64,000 bases of DNA from Mycobacterium sp. 852002-40037_SCH5390672 (GTDB taxonomy: Bacteria > Actinomycetota > Actinomycetes > Mycobacteriales > Mycobacteriaceae), in the NCBI RefSeq assembly GCF_001665875.1, contig NZ_LZTA01000116.1:40141-104140 (forward strand), in the 5' to 3' direction. A model generated the notes under the pieces. It saw only the letters and a program-made list of their open reading frames with translations, was not told where the DNA came from and did no database searches. A program made the translations under genes and the position numbers. This document shows, piece by piece, positions 34,908 through 43,356 of this stretch (position 1 is its first letter; each line of letters begins with the position of its first letter).

Positions 34908-35879
34908 ATGAAATTTGTCGACGTCGACGGGGTCGGCCGGGTCAGCCGGATCGGCTTGGGCACCTGGCAGTTCGGTTCACGCGAGTGGGGTTACGGGGAT
35001 AGCTACGCCGCCGGCGCCGCGGGTGACATCGTGCGCCGCGCCCGTGCCCTGGGGGTGACGTTGTTCGACACCGCCGAGGTGTACGGCCTGGGCAAAAGCG
35101 AGCGGATCCTGGGCGAAGCGCTCGGCGACGAGCGCACCGAGGTGGCGGTGGCCAGCAAGATCATGCCCGTCGCCCCCTTCCCCGCCGTGGTCAAGCAACG
35201 CGCACGGGCCAGCGCGCAGCGGCTGGGGCTGGACCGCATTCCGCTGTACCAGATCCACCAGCCCAACCCGGTATTTCCCGATTCGGTGATCATGCCGGGA
35301 ATGCGGGACCTGTTGGAGCGCGGCAAGATCGGCGCCGCCGGCGTCTCGAACTATTCGCTGCAGCGGTGGCAGAAGGCCGACGCCGCGCTCGGCCGGCCGG
35401 TGATCAGCAACCAGGTGCATTTCTCGCTCGCCTACCCGAAGGCGCTCAAGAATCTGGTGCCCTTCGCCGAGCGGGAGAACCGCATCGTGATCGCCTACAG
35501 CCCGCTGGAACAGGGGCTGCTGGGCGGCAAGTACGGCGTGGACAACCGTCCGGGTGGCGTGCGCGCGGTGAATTCGTTGTTCGGCACCGAAAACCTGCGC
35601 CGCATCGAGCCCCTGCTGCAGCTGTTGCGCGACGTCGCGAAGGATGTCGACGCCAAGCCGGCGCAGGTGGCACTGGCCTGGCTGATCAGCTATCCGGGCG
35701 TGGTCGCCATCCCCGGCGCCTCGTCGGTCGAGCAGCTCGAGTTCAACGTCGCCGCCGCCGACATCGAACTGCCCATCGCCTCCCGTGACGCGCTCACCGA
35801 AGCGGCGCTGGCCTTCCGGCCGACGTCGGCGGCGCGGTTCGTCACCGACCTGGCCAAGGAGAAGCTCGGCCGCCGCTGA
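34908..35879 (+). CDS. Aldo/keto reductase
   Basis: 323 residues. The catalytic tetrad is visible: Asp and Tyr in LFDTAEVYGLGKSE, Lys in VASKIMP and His in YQIHQPN. The C-terminal NADPH-binding segment PGASSVEQLEFNV is present. A TIM-barrel enzyme that reduces carbonyls with NADPH; substrate unknown. It starts 15 bases after the third repeat copy and ends against the convergent SDR gene. Confidence 0.92.
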   Translation: MKFVDVDGVGRVSRIGLGTWQFGSREWGYGDSYAAGAAGDIVRRARALGVTLFDTAEVYGLGKSERILGEALGDERTEVAVASKIMPVAPFPAVVKQRARASAQRLGLDRIPLYQIHQPNPVFPDSVIMPGMRDLLERGKIGAAGVSNYSLQRWQKADAALGRPVISNQVHFSLAYPKALKNLVPFAERENRIVIAYSPLEQGLLGGKYGVDNRPGGVRAVNSLFGTENLRRIEPLLQLLRDVAKDVDAKPAQVALAWLISYPGVVAIPGASSVEQLEFNVAAADIELPIASRDALTEAALAFRPTSAARFVTDLAKEKLGRR

Positions 35880-35880
35880 G

Positions 35881-36660
35881 TTACGACTGATTGGCCTCGG
35901 CGAACGCCGCCGGGCTGGCTGGCGCGCCGCGGGCCACCACCAGCGGCATCGACGTCGAGGCGTTGGTCCGCAGGATCGTGTGGACCACGTCGATAAGGTC
36001 CTCGACGGGCATCAATTTGCCGGGCATGCAGCCGCGCGACGACCACAGCGGGACCGCTTTCATCGCGAGGTCCATGTCCCAGCCCTCGTTCATTCCCGTC
36101 TGCCCGTCGCCTTCGCCGCCCGCGCACTCCCCGACGATCAGGTTGGTGAAGCCGATGTCGGAGTGCTCGGCCCGCCACGCTTCCACGAGCCGTTCCAGGG
36201 CCGCCTTGCTGACGCCGTACGCGCCCAGCCCCGGCCAGGGCGGCCCGAAGGTGCCGGCGTCCGAGGAGAGGTACACCGCCTTTCCGGCAGACGCGGTCAA
36301 GTGCGGCACCGCCGCGGCCGTCACCAGCGACGCCCCGATGACGTTGGTGTCGAAGATGCGCCGCCACGTGTCGGCATCGGTGTCCACCATGCGGACCAGC
36401 GGCCCGACGGCGGGTGTGTAGACGACGTTGTCGATGCCGCCGAGGGCGTCGGCGGCATGGTCGATGGCCGAACGACAGGATGCCTGGTCGGTGACATCGC
36501 ATTCGATGGCGATGGCGTTCGGGCCGGCGTCCTTGGCTGCGGCCTCGATGCGCTCACGACGCCGGGCAAGCAGCGCGACCTGATCGCCGCGCTGCGCAAG
36601 GCCGACACCTATGCAACGCCCCAACCCACTCGAGGCGCCGACCACCACTGTCCTTGACAT
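35881..36660 (-). CDS. Short-chain dehydrogenase/reductase
   Basis: 259 residues. Nucleotide motif VVVGASSGLGRCIG at the N-terminus, catalytic YGVSKAALERL with Tyr-x3-Lys, and SSDAGTFGPPW providing the Ser region. The NNAG element is replaced by NVVYTPAVGP. It probably oxidises or reduces a hydroxy/keto lipid or polyketide; not assignable. It ends one base from the aldo/keto reductase on the opposite strand. Confidence 0.88.
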   Translation of the reverse strand: MSRTVVVGASSGLGRCIGVGLAQRGDQVALLARRRERIEAAAKDAGPNAIAIECDVTDQASCRSAIDHAADALGGIDNVVYTPAVGPLVRMVDTDADTWRRIFDTNVIGASLVTAAAVPHLTASAGKAVYLSSDAGTFGPPWPGLGAYGVSKAALERLVEAWRAEHSDIGFTNLIVGECAGGEGDGQTGMNEGWDMDLAMKAVPLWSSRGCMPGKLMPVEDLIDVVHTILRTNASTSMPLVVARGAPASPAAFAEANQS

Positions 36661-36740
36661 ATTCGCCCTCTCCTGTAACGCAAGACGCTGTCGCGAGAAA
36701 CCTACCGGATGCGACGCGGTGCGTGGTGATCACTCGGCGG

Positions 36741-38495
36741 TTAATTCGGAACGACGGTGTTGCGGTCGCCCGATTTGGCGCGGTACATCGCCTCGTCCGC
36801 CCGCGCCGTGACGGCGTCCACGGATTCGGCGGAAAGGGCCAGCGTGGCACCGATGCTCAACGTCGCGCGAACCATGTTGCCGGACAGGTGGATCGGCTCG
36901 GCGACACGACTGCGAATCTTTTCGGCGATCTGGGCGAGTTCGTCGCCGCTGCGGACGCCGGGCAACAGCACGAGCATTTCGTCGCCGCCCGTCCGCCCCA
37001 CAGTGTCCCCGCGGCGAACGCTCGCCCGGATCCGTGCCGCCAGGGTTGCCAGCACGAAGTCGCCCGTGCCGTGCCCCCACGTGTCGTTGATCGCCTTGAA
37101 GTGGTCGACGTCGCAGAACAGGACGCCGACGTGCGTCCCGGCGGGTTGCGGCTGCGCCAGCGCGGACTCGAGCCGGCTGAGGGCCTCGGCCCGATTCACC
37201 AGGCCGGTAAGGGTGTCGAACCGCGCCAACCGTTCGAGTCGCTGTTCTGCCTCGACCTGATCGTCGACCACCCGTAGCGCCGCGATCAGCCCATCGGTTT
37301 TGCCGTCGGCGTCGGTGTAGGGCTTTCCGTGACCGTCGACCCAGTGGTAATCGCCGTCGACCGAACACACCCGGAACCGTTGCAGAACCTGTTCGCCGCC
37401 GGCGATCCTGCGCACGGCGGCGACGAGTTTGTCGCGATCCCCGGGATGGATGCGATCGGCAAAGGCCGAACCGGTCCAGCTCGCAAGCGTGCCACCCAAT
37501 GCGGCCTGCACGGACGGCGAGACCCACGCGACCTCGCCCCCACGAAAGTGCACGATGATGTCGACCGCGTTGTCGGCGAGAATGCGGTAACGCGCCTCGG
37601 CCTCGGCGCGTTGCGTGCTGGCCACTTCCCTGGCGATCAACAGCTGCTGCTCCCGCTGGCTGAAATAGAACGTGACCGCCCCGACGATGAGGGTGCTGAA
37701 CAGTATCGAGAAAGTCCACTCCGCGTGCTCGCCCAGACCGAATGCCAAAAACGCCGGCCTCGAGAGCGCTACCACCAGAGGGAAGCCGGCAAGGATTCCG
37801 GCCAACCGCACCAATGACCGACGATCGGGGCGGCCGAGCAGCCAGGCGACCGGAAAGCGATCGGGTCGCGCCAGCGACGTCGCGGCGATGAGCACCAGCA
37901 GCGCCGAGGCCGTCGAGAGGGCCTGGCCGGTCGAGGGCGAAACACCGACGAGCGCCAACGCGTCGAACAAGTAGGCCCCGACGGTCACGAACGGGATGAC
38001 CGCGCTGCCCGCCAGGCACACGGGCCAGACGGTGCGGGTCCCGCGATCCACCCGGATGAGCCCAACGGCGACGGCCAGCAGCAGGACCGGCGCCGCGGTC
38101 TGCGGGCTGGGACGCCCCGGCCATGATGTTTGCCGAGCCCGCAGCGTTTCCCCGAACAACACCTGGTCCACGCCGAGCGACCCGGCCGGCGTGTACTCCA
38201 GCAGGATCACGACGGCAAGCACACCCACCAGGACCGCTAAAGCGCGCCCGGCCCAAATGCGGCTGGGCGACCGGTGGCCCGCTTGCGCCAGGATCGCGGC
38301 GCCCAACGCCCCCAGCCATAACGCTGTCCACGGCGTCATCGGCGGCCAACTCGGGTAGATCCGCGTCAGCCCGTCGACCCCGGTCGACCAGCCCACCCAG
38401 GTCACCGCGGCAACGACGAGCACCGCCAACGCGGCGGTCCGGGCCGGCCGGTTCGATGCCGATTCCGGACGCACGCCGGGGCCGGGCCTGGCCAT
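36741..38495 (-). CDS. Membrane PAS-GGDEF protein (diguanylate cyclase-like)
   Basis: About 584 residues. The first 290 residues hold several hydrophobic helices (for example TAALAVLVVAAVTWVGW, ALAVLVGVLAVVILL, LLALAVGLIR-type segments), then a PAS domain (RYRILADNAVDIIVHFRGGE ... VDGDYHWVDGHGKPY), then a GGDEF domain (FDTLTGLVNRAEA, CDVDHFKAINDTWGH, TGGDEMLVLLPG). The active-site motif is GGDEM rather than GGDEF; the Gly-Gly-Asp-Glu core is kept, so cyclic-di-GMP synthesis is plausible. No EAL domain follows. ATG 38495 has AAAGGGA upstream. Confidence 0.88.
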   Translation of the reverse strand: MARPGPGVRPESASNRPARTAALAVLVVAAVTWVGWSTGVDGLTRIYPSWPPMTPWTALWLGALGAAILAQAGHRSPSRIWAGRALAVLVGVLAVVILLEYTPAGSLGVDQVLFGETLRARQTSWPGRPSPQTAAPVLLLAVAVGLIRVDRGTRTVWPVCLAGSAVIPFVTVGAYLFDALALVGVSPSTGQALSTASALLVLIAATSLARPDRFPVAWLLGRPDRRSLVRLAGILAGFPLVVALSRPAFLAFGLGEHAEWTFSILFSTLIVGAVTFYFSQREQQLLIAREVASTQRAEAEARYRILADNAVDIIVHFRGGEVAWVSPSVQAALGGTLASWTGSAFADRIHPGDRDKLVAAVRRIAGGEQVLQRFRVCSVDGDYHWVDGHGKPYTDADGKTDGLIAALRVVDDQVEAEQRLERLARFDTLTGLVNRAEALSRLESALAQPQPAGTHVGVLFCDVDHFKAINDTWGHGTGDFVLATLAARIRASVRRGDTVGRTGGDEMLVLLPGVRSGDELAQIAEKIRSRVAEPIHLSGNMVRATLSIGATLALSAESVDAVTARADEAMYRAKSGDRNTVVPN

Positions 38496-38708
38496 CGGCG
38501 GTCCCTTTCGTTCCCGGCAGTCGGGGCGAGGCCGCGGTTTGGCGGCATCAATGCGGCAACAATAGTGTGCGCACAAAGCTAACCGATGTCGCCTGATCGG
38601 CGCGAGCAACCCGCTCGATCCGCAGAAACGGGGGAACGCGGCCGCAGGATGCGGCTCATGTGGTGGGAAAAGTGAACCGACCGGGCTCGGGCCGCCCGCG
38701 ACAATGAG

Positions 38709-40859
38709 CTAGTCCGAGGGTAGGGCCTGCAGCACCACGGCGGTGTGTGCTTCCACGTTGAGTCCGCCGCCGCCGGGCACTTCGTCGGCGGGCGTCGTCT
38801 CCTCGGGCCCGGTGTACACCACGACCTGCCAGGCCGCGCCGAATTCCTTTGGCGGCAAGGTGAATTCGATCGGCTCGTAGTGGGCGTTGAAGCACAGCAG
38901 GAACGAGTCGTCCAGCACGCGCTGGCCTCGCGCGTCGCGGTCGGGAATGCCGTGGCCGTTGAGGAACACCGCAACGGACTTCGCGAAGCTCGCGCCCCAG
39001 TCCTCGTCGGTCATCTCGGTGCCCTCGGGGGTGAACCAGGAAATGTCCGGCAGACCGTCCTGCCCGCGCCGGCCCACCGGCTTTCCGGAGAAGAACCGGC
39101 GCCTGCGGAACACCGGATGCTCGGCCCGCAGCGCCGACACCGTTCGGGTGAATTCCAGCAATCCGGCGTCGGCGCTGTCCCAGTCGATCCAGGTGAGCTC
39201 GTTGTCCTGGCAATAGCCGTTGTTGTTGCCGTTCTGGGTGCGCCCGAGTTCGTCGCCGTGACAGATCATCGGCACACCTTGGGACAGCAGCAATGTGGTC
39301 AGGAAGTTGCGCTGCTGGCGGGCGCGCAGCGCGTTGACCTGCTCGTCGGCGGTGGGTCCCTCCACGCCGCAGTTCCAGGATCGGTTGTGGCTTTCGCCGT
39401 CGTTGTTGTCCTCGCCGTTGGCCTCGTTGTGCTTTTCGTTGTAGGACACCAAGTCCCGCAGCGTGAAGCCGTCATGGGCGATGACGAAGTTGATCGACGC
39501 CACCGGCCGCCGCGCGGTGTGTTCGTACAGGTCTGCCGATCCGGAGAGTCGGTAGGCGAATTCGTCGAGGGTCGCGGGCTCGCCGCGCCAGAAGTCGCGG
39601 ACCGTATCGCGGTACTTTCCGTTCCACTCCGTCCACTGCGGCGGGAAGTTGCCCACCTGATAGCCGCCCGGCCCGACGTCCCACGGTTCGGCGATCAACT
39701 TGACCTGACTGACCGTCGGATCCTGTTGCACGAGTTCGAAAAACGTCGACAGCCGGTCGACGTCGTAGAACTCACGGGCCAGCGTCGAGGCCAGGTCGAA
39801 GCGGAAACCGTCGACATGCATCTCGGTCACCCAATAGCGCAGGGAATCCATGATCAGCTGCAGCGCGTGCGGATGACCGACATTGAGGCTGTTACCGGTG
39901 CCGGTGTAGTCCATGTAGTACTGCTTGTCGTCATCGACCAGCCGGTAGTACGCGGCGTTGTCGATGCCGCGCATCGACAACGTGGGGCCCAGGTGGTTTC
40001 CCTCCGCCGTGTGGTTGTAGACCACGTCCAGGATGACCTCGATGCCGGCCTCGTGCAGCGAGCGCACCATGGCCTTGAACTCCTGGACCTGCCCGCCCGG
40101 CGTGGTGGCGCTGGAGTACTTGAAGTCGGGCGCGAAGAAGCCGATCGTGTTGTAGCCCCAGTAGTTGGACAGGCCCTTGTCGACCAGCGTGGAATCGTTG
40201 GCGAAGTGGTGCACCGGCATCAACTCGATGGCCGTGACACCGAGACCCTTGAGGTGCTCGATGATCACGGGGTGGGCCACCGCGGCATAGGTGCCGCGCA
40301 GCTGTTCGGGGATGTCCGGGTGGGTCTGGGTGAGGCCCTTGACGTGTGCTTCGTAGATGACCGTGTCGGCGTAATGGTGGTCCGGTGGGCGGTCGTTGCC
40401 CCAGTCGAAGTAGGGGCTGATCACGACGGACTTGGGCATGCTCTCCGCCGAGTCGTCGTCGTTGCGGCTGTCGGGGTCGCCGAAGTTGTAGCTGAACAGC
40501 GACTGGTTCCACTCGAACGAGCCGTCGATGGCTTTGGAATACGGGTCCACCAGCAGCTTGTTCGGGTTGCATCGCAGCCCCGCCGGTGGGTCGTACGGAC
40601 CATAGACGCGGTAGCCGTAGCGCTGGCCCGGTTCGATGCTGGGTATGTAGGCGTGCCAGATGAAGCCGTCGATCTCAGGCAGGGTGATGCGACTCTCGGT
40701 GCCCTCGGCGTCGAACAGGCACAACTCCACCCGCTCGGCAACCTCGCTGAACACGGCGAAATTGGTGCCCGCACCGTCGTACGTCGCGCCCAGCGGGTAG
40801 GCCCTGCCCGGCCACACCTCTCCGGTCGGTGTGGGAGCGAGAGCGTCTGCGGTGGTCAT
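38709..40859 (-). CDS. glgX: Glycogen debranching enzyme GlgX (TreX type)
   Basis: 716 residues: CBM48 at the N-terminus (YPLGATYDGAGTNFAVFSEV), then a GH13 barrel. Catalytic residues are in GFRFDLAST (nucleophile Asp), LIAEPWDVG (acid Glu) and FVIAHDGFTL (stabilising Asp). It cuts alpha-1,6 branches of glycogen or maltodextrin. In M. tuberculosis the enzyme is next to treY/treZ; here it stands alone, so it may be a second copy or a separate gene. A perfect SigF-like promoter lies just upstream and predicts a nearly leaderless message, fitting the lack of a ribosome site. Confidence 0.94.
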   Translation of the reverse strand: MTTADALAPTPTGEVWPGRAYPLGATYDGAGTNFAVFSEVAERVELCLFDAEGTESRITLPEIDGFIWHAYIPSIEPGQRYGYRVYGPYDPPAGLRCNPNKLLVDPYSKAIDGSFEWNQSLFSYNFGDPDSRNDDDSAESMPKSVVISPYFDWGNDRPPDHHYADTVIYEAHVKGLTQTHPDIPEQLRGTYAAVAHPVIIEHLKGLGVTAIELMPVHHFANDSTLVDKGLSNYWGYNTIGFFAPDFKYSSATTPGGQVQEFKAMVRSLHEAGIEVILDVVYNHTAEGNHLGPTLSMRGIDNAAYYRLVDDDKQYYMDYTGTGNSLNVGHPHALQLIMDSLRYWVTEMHVDGFRFDLASTLAREFYDVDRLSTFFELVQQDPTVSQVKLIAEPWDVGPGGYQVGNFPPQWTEWNGKYRDTVRDFWRGEPATLDEFAYRLSGSADLYEHTARRPVASINFVIAHDGFTLRDLVSYNEKHNEANGEDNNDGESHNRSWNCGVEGPTADEQVNALRARQQRNFLTTLLLSQGVPMICHGDELGRTQNGNNNGYCQDNELTWIDWDSADAGLLEFTRTVSALRAEHPVFRRRRFFSGKPVGRRGQDGLPDISWFTPEGTEMTDEDWGASFAKSVAVFLNGHGIPDRDARGQRVLDDSFLLCFNAHYEPIEFTLPPKEFGAAWQVVVYTGPEETTPADEVPGGGGLNVEAHTAVVLQALPSD

Positions 40860-40869
40860 GGCGCAATCA

Positions 40870-40895
40870 ATACCCTGCGGTCACGGCCGTCAAAC
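40870..40895 (-). promoter_or_regulatory. SigF-like promoter of glgX
   Basis: On the minus strand, GTTT (40895-40892), a 16-bp spacer and GGGTAT (40875-40870): an exact match to the mycobacterial SigF consensus. Transcription would begin about four to six bases before the ATG at 40859. Confidence 0.72.
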
Positions 40896-40951
40896 TGGGT
40901 ACCGCGCCTCGCGTTACCGTGGCTAAGTGGAAAGCCTTGTGGCATAGGTGA

Positions 40952-42133
40952 TCACGGCTTGAGTATGACCTTCACCGCACCGTCCTGCTTCTTCTGGAAG
41001 ATCTCGTAGGCGTGCGGGGCCTGGTCCAGCGGCAACACGTGAGTGGCGAAGGTGTCGACGCCAAGCGGGTCGTCATCGGTCAGCAGCGGCATGATGTCAT
41101 CGACCCACCGCTTGACGTTGGCCTGGCCCATCCGCAGCGTCAGTTGCTTGTCGAACAGGGTGAGCATCGGTAGCGGGTCGGCCATTCCGCCGTACACGCC
41201 GATCAGCGAGATCGTTCCGCCGCGCCGCACGATGTCGATGGCCGAGTACAAGGCACTGAGACGATCCACGCCGGCGGTTTGCATCAGCCGCTTGCCCAAC
41301 ACATCCGGCAACACCCCGGCGACTTGCTGCGCCAGTTTGGCGGCCGGCGAGCCGTGCGCCTCCATGCCCACCGCGTCGATGACCGAGTCTGTTCCCCGTC
41401 CGTCGGTCCGGTCGCGGATCGCGTCACCGAGGGAGGAGTCGAGCCGCCCCAAATCGATGGTGTGAATCCCGCGTTTTGCGGCCCGGCCCAGCCGCTCGGG
41501 CACCAGGTCGACCGCGATGACGCGGTAGCCCAGGTGATCGGCGATGCGCGCGGCCATGTCCCCGATGGGACCCAACCCGAGCACGGTCACCGAGCCACCG
41601 TCGGGGATGTTGGCGTAGTCGACCGCCTGCCACGCGGTGGGCAGCACGTCCGACAAGTAGACAAACCGCGAATCGGGCGGGCCCACAGGGACTTTGATGT
41701 GAGTGAACTGCGCCTGCGGGACGCGGAGCAGTTGGGCTTGTCCGCCGGGGACCGAGCCGTAGAGCTCCGAATAACCGAACAGCGGCGCTCCCATGCCCTG
41801 GTCGCGCACCTGGGTGGTCTCACACTGGGTATAGAGCTGCTGACCGCACATGTGGCAACTGCCGCAAGAGATTTGGAACGGGATGACGACCCGGTCGCCC
41901 ACCCGCAGGTCGCCGGTCTCCGTGCCAACCTCCCGCACGATGCCCATCGGTTCGTGACCGAGGATGTCCCCTGGGTTCATGAAAGCCCCGAGAATCTCAT
42001 ACAGATGCAGGTCGGATCCGCAGATGTTGGTCGAGGTGACTTCGATGATGGCATCGGTGGGCTGCTCGATCTTCGGATCGGGCACCGAATCCACCCGTAC
42101 ATCGCGCTTGCCGTGCCAGGTAACAGCCTTCAT
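40952..42133 (-). CDS. Zinc-dependent alcohol dehydrogenase (formaldehyde-dehydrogenase-like)
   Basis: 393 residues of the MDR family. Catalytic zinc ligands are in NICGSDLHLY and GHEPMGIV; the structural zinc cysteines are in CGSCHMCGQQLYTQC. The NAD-binding motif is VTVLGLGPIGDMAARIA. An extra insertion (DAIRDRTDGRGTDSVIDAVG) is typical of the glutathione-independent formaldehyde-dehydrogenase-like branch. It may oxidise aldehydes or alcohols with NAD. An exact SigF-like promoter lies just upstream. It precedes glgX on the same strand, but each gene has its own promoter. Confidence 0.9.
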   Translation of the reverse strand: MKAVTWHGKRDVRVDSVPDPKIEQPTDAIIEVTSTNICGSDLHLYEILGAFMNPGDILGHEPMGIVREVGTETGDLRVGDRVVIPFQISCGSCHMCGQQLYTQCETTQVRDQGMGAPLFGYSELYGSVPGGQAQLLRVPQAQFTHIKVPVGPPDSRFVYLSDVLPTAWQAVDYANIPDGGSVTVLGLGPIGDMAARIADHLGYRVIAVDLVPERLGRAAKRGIHTIDLGRLDSSLGDAIRDRTDGRGTDSVIDAVGMEAHGSPAAKLAQQVAGVLPDVLGKRLMQTAGVDRLSALYSAIDIVRRGGTISLIGVYGGMADPLPMLTLFDKQLTLRMGQANVKRWVDDIMPLLTDDDPLGVDTFATHVLPLDQAPHAYEIFQKKQDGAVKVILKP

Positions 42134-42144
42134 ACGGGTGGCGC

Positions 42145-42169
42145 ATACCCGTCCCTAACTCGTCGAAAC
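42145..42169 (-). promoter_or_regulatory. SigF-like promoter of the zinc alcohol dehydrogenase
   Basis: On the minus strand, GTTT (42169-42166), a 15-bp spacer and GGGTAT (42150-42145): an exact SigF match. The start at 42133 is about 12 bases from the -10, so the leader is a few bases at most. Confidence 0.72.
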
Positions 42170-42351
42170 GGCACGCAAGGGGTGGGTCCGCGCGGGCACG
42201 GGTAACCCCCGCGGTGACTTAACGCGACGCGAGCGTGGTGGGCAGCGGCCCGGCCGGGGCGGACGCGGCAACGTGCAGTGCACCGTCGGATGAAATGGAC
42301 TGGGGGCCGGGATTGTTGGTCGTTGCGCCGACCGGTCGCGGAAGTCGTTAT

Positions 42352-43059
42352 TCAGCGCCGGTGGCCTTTGAGGGGATGCTCACTGTTTATCAGTGTCGCC
42401 GCGACGTCGGTCAGCCTGATGTTGGATTTCTGCGAAACCCGGGTGAGCAGCTCGAACGCTTCGACGGCGTCGAGATTGAAGCGCTCCATGACCACCCCTT
42501 TGGCCTGCCCGATGATGTCTCGTGAGGCCAAGGCGCTGCGGAATTGCTCTTGCCGGCGCATCATCGACCACGCCAAGGCGGTATGCGTTGCGAAAACCGC
42601 GCCGACCTCCACGGATTCCTCGCTGAATGCCTGCGGACGGTCGGCATAGAAGTTGAGCGCGGCCATGCTGCTGTGGTCGACGTAGAGCTCATAGGACAGG
42701 ATCGAGCGGATGGGCGTCTGCTCGAGCGCATACCGCCGGTAACACAACCAGCGCTGTTCGGCGTTCAGGTCGGCGATGTGCATGATGTGGTGCTCCCACG
42801 CCGCAGCCAGGCAAGGCCCTTCGCCGCACCTGTTCTGGATCGCGTCGAGGACCATCGGGTAACGATGCGTGGCGGCCACACTGCTGACCGACTTGTTCTT
42901 CTCGGCCAAGGTGATCCCGGCGTACTGGGAGCCGATCACGTGGTCGACCCCATGCTCGATGAGCTCGTGCAGCCCCGACGCGGTATCGCTTTGTTCACGC
43001 TGCAGATTGGCCACCAGCTCTACGAGCTGAGTGACGATCGTCGCACTGCCATCCCGCAT
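42352..43059 (-). CDS. GAF-ANTAR antitermination regulator
   Basis: About 235 residues. A GAF domain covers about residues 10-150 (GLHELIEHGVDHVIGSQYAG, IQNRCGEGPCLAAAWEHH, SILSYELYVDHSSMAALNFY), and an ANTAR domain forms the C-terminus (SRDIIGQAKGVVMERFNLDA then FELLTRVSQKSNIRLTDVAATL). ANTAR domains bind paired RNA hairpins and stop termination; the GAF part senses a small ligand or redox state. ATG 43059 is chosen because the upstream codons precede the GAF fold. The 297-base gap to ndh shows no gene or clear promoter. Confidence 0.9.
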   Translation of the reverse strand: MRDGSATIVTQLVELVANLQREQSDTASGLHELIEHGVDHVIGSQYAGITLAEKNKSVSSVAATHRYPMVLDAIQNRCGEGPCLAAAWEHHIMHIADLNAEQRWLCYRRYALEQTPIRSILSYELYVDHSSMAALNFYADRPQAFSEESVEVGAVFATHTALAWSMMRRQEQFRSALASRDIIGQAKGVVMERFNLDAVEAFELLTRVSQKSNIRLTDVAATLINSEHPLKGHRR

Positions 43060-43356
43060 AAGACCACCCCCGGAGCCGCACTGGCCCGCAGAGCCCTTTC
43101 TCAACTTGTGGCACATTCACACGTCTGCGAACGCCCCCAAAAGAAGTCTATTGGCCATACAACGAAGCGCAAGGCCAGACGCCGAAACTGGTCGGGACGC
43201 CGCCCAGTGGCCCAGCACACGAGACGATCGGTAACCGTCTATCGCCGACCCCCAGCATCGTAAAACCTTCCCAGCCAACGTATTTCACGGCGACTGAGCA
43301 CGCAGATGCGACGAGGAACCACGGCGCATCTGGCGAAGCCGCCTACAATCGGATCG

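Noticed and set aside
38745..41009. A 754-codon open frame on the plus strand opposite glgX
   Set aside because: High GC makes long antisense frames common. It lacks any recognisable motif, and the GlgX frame has all catalytic residues.
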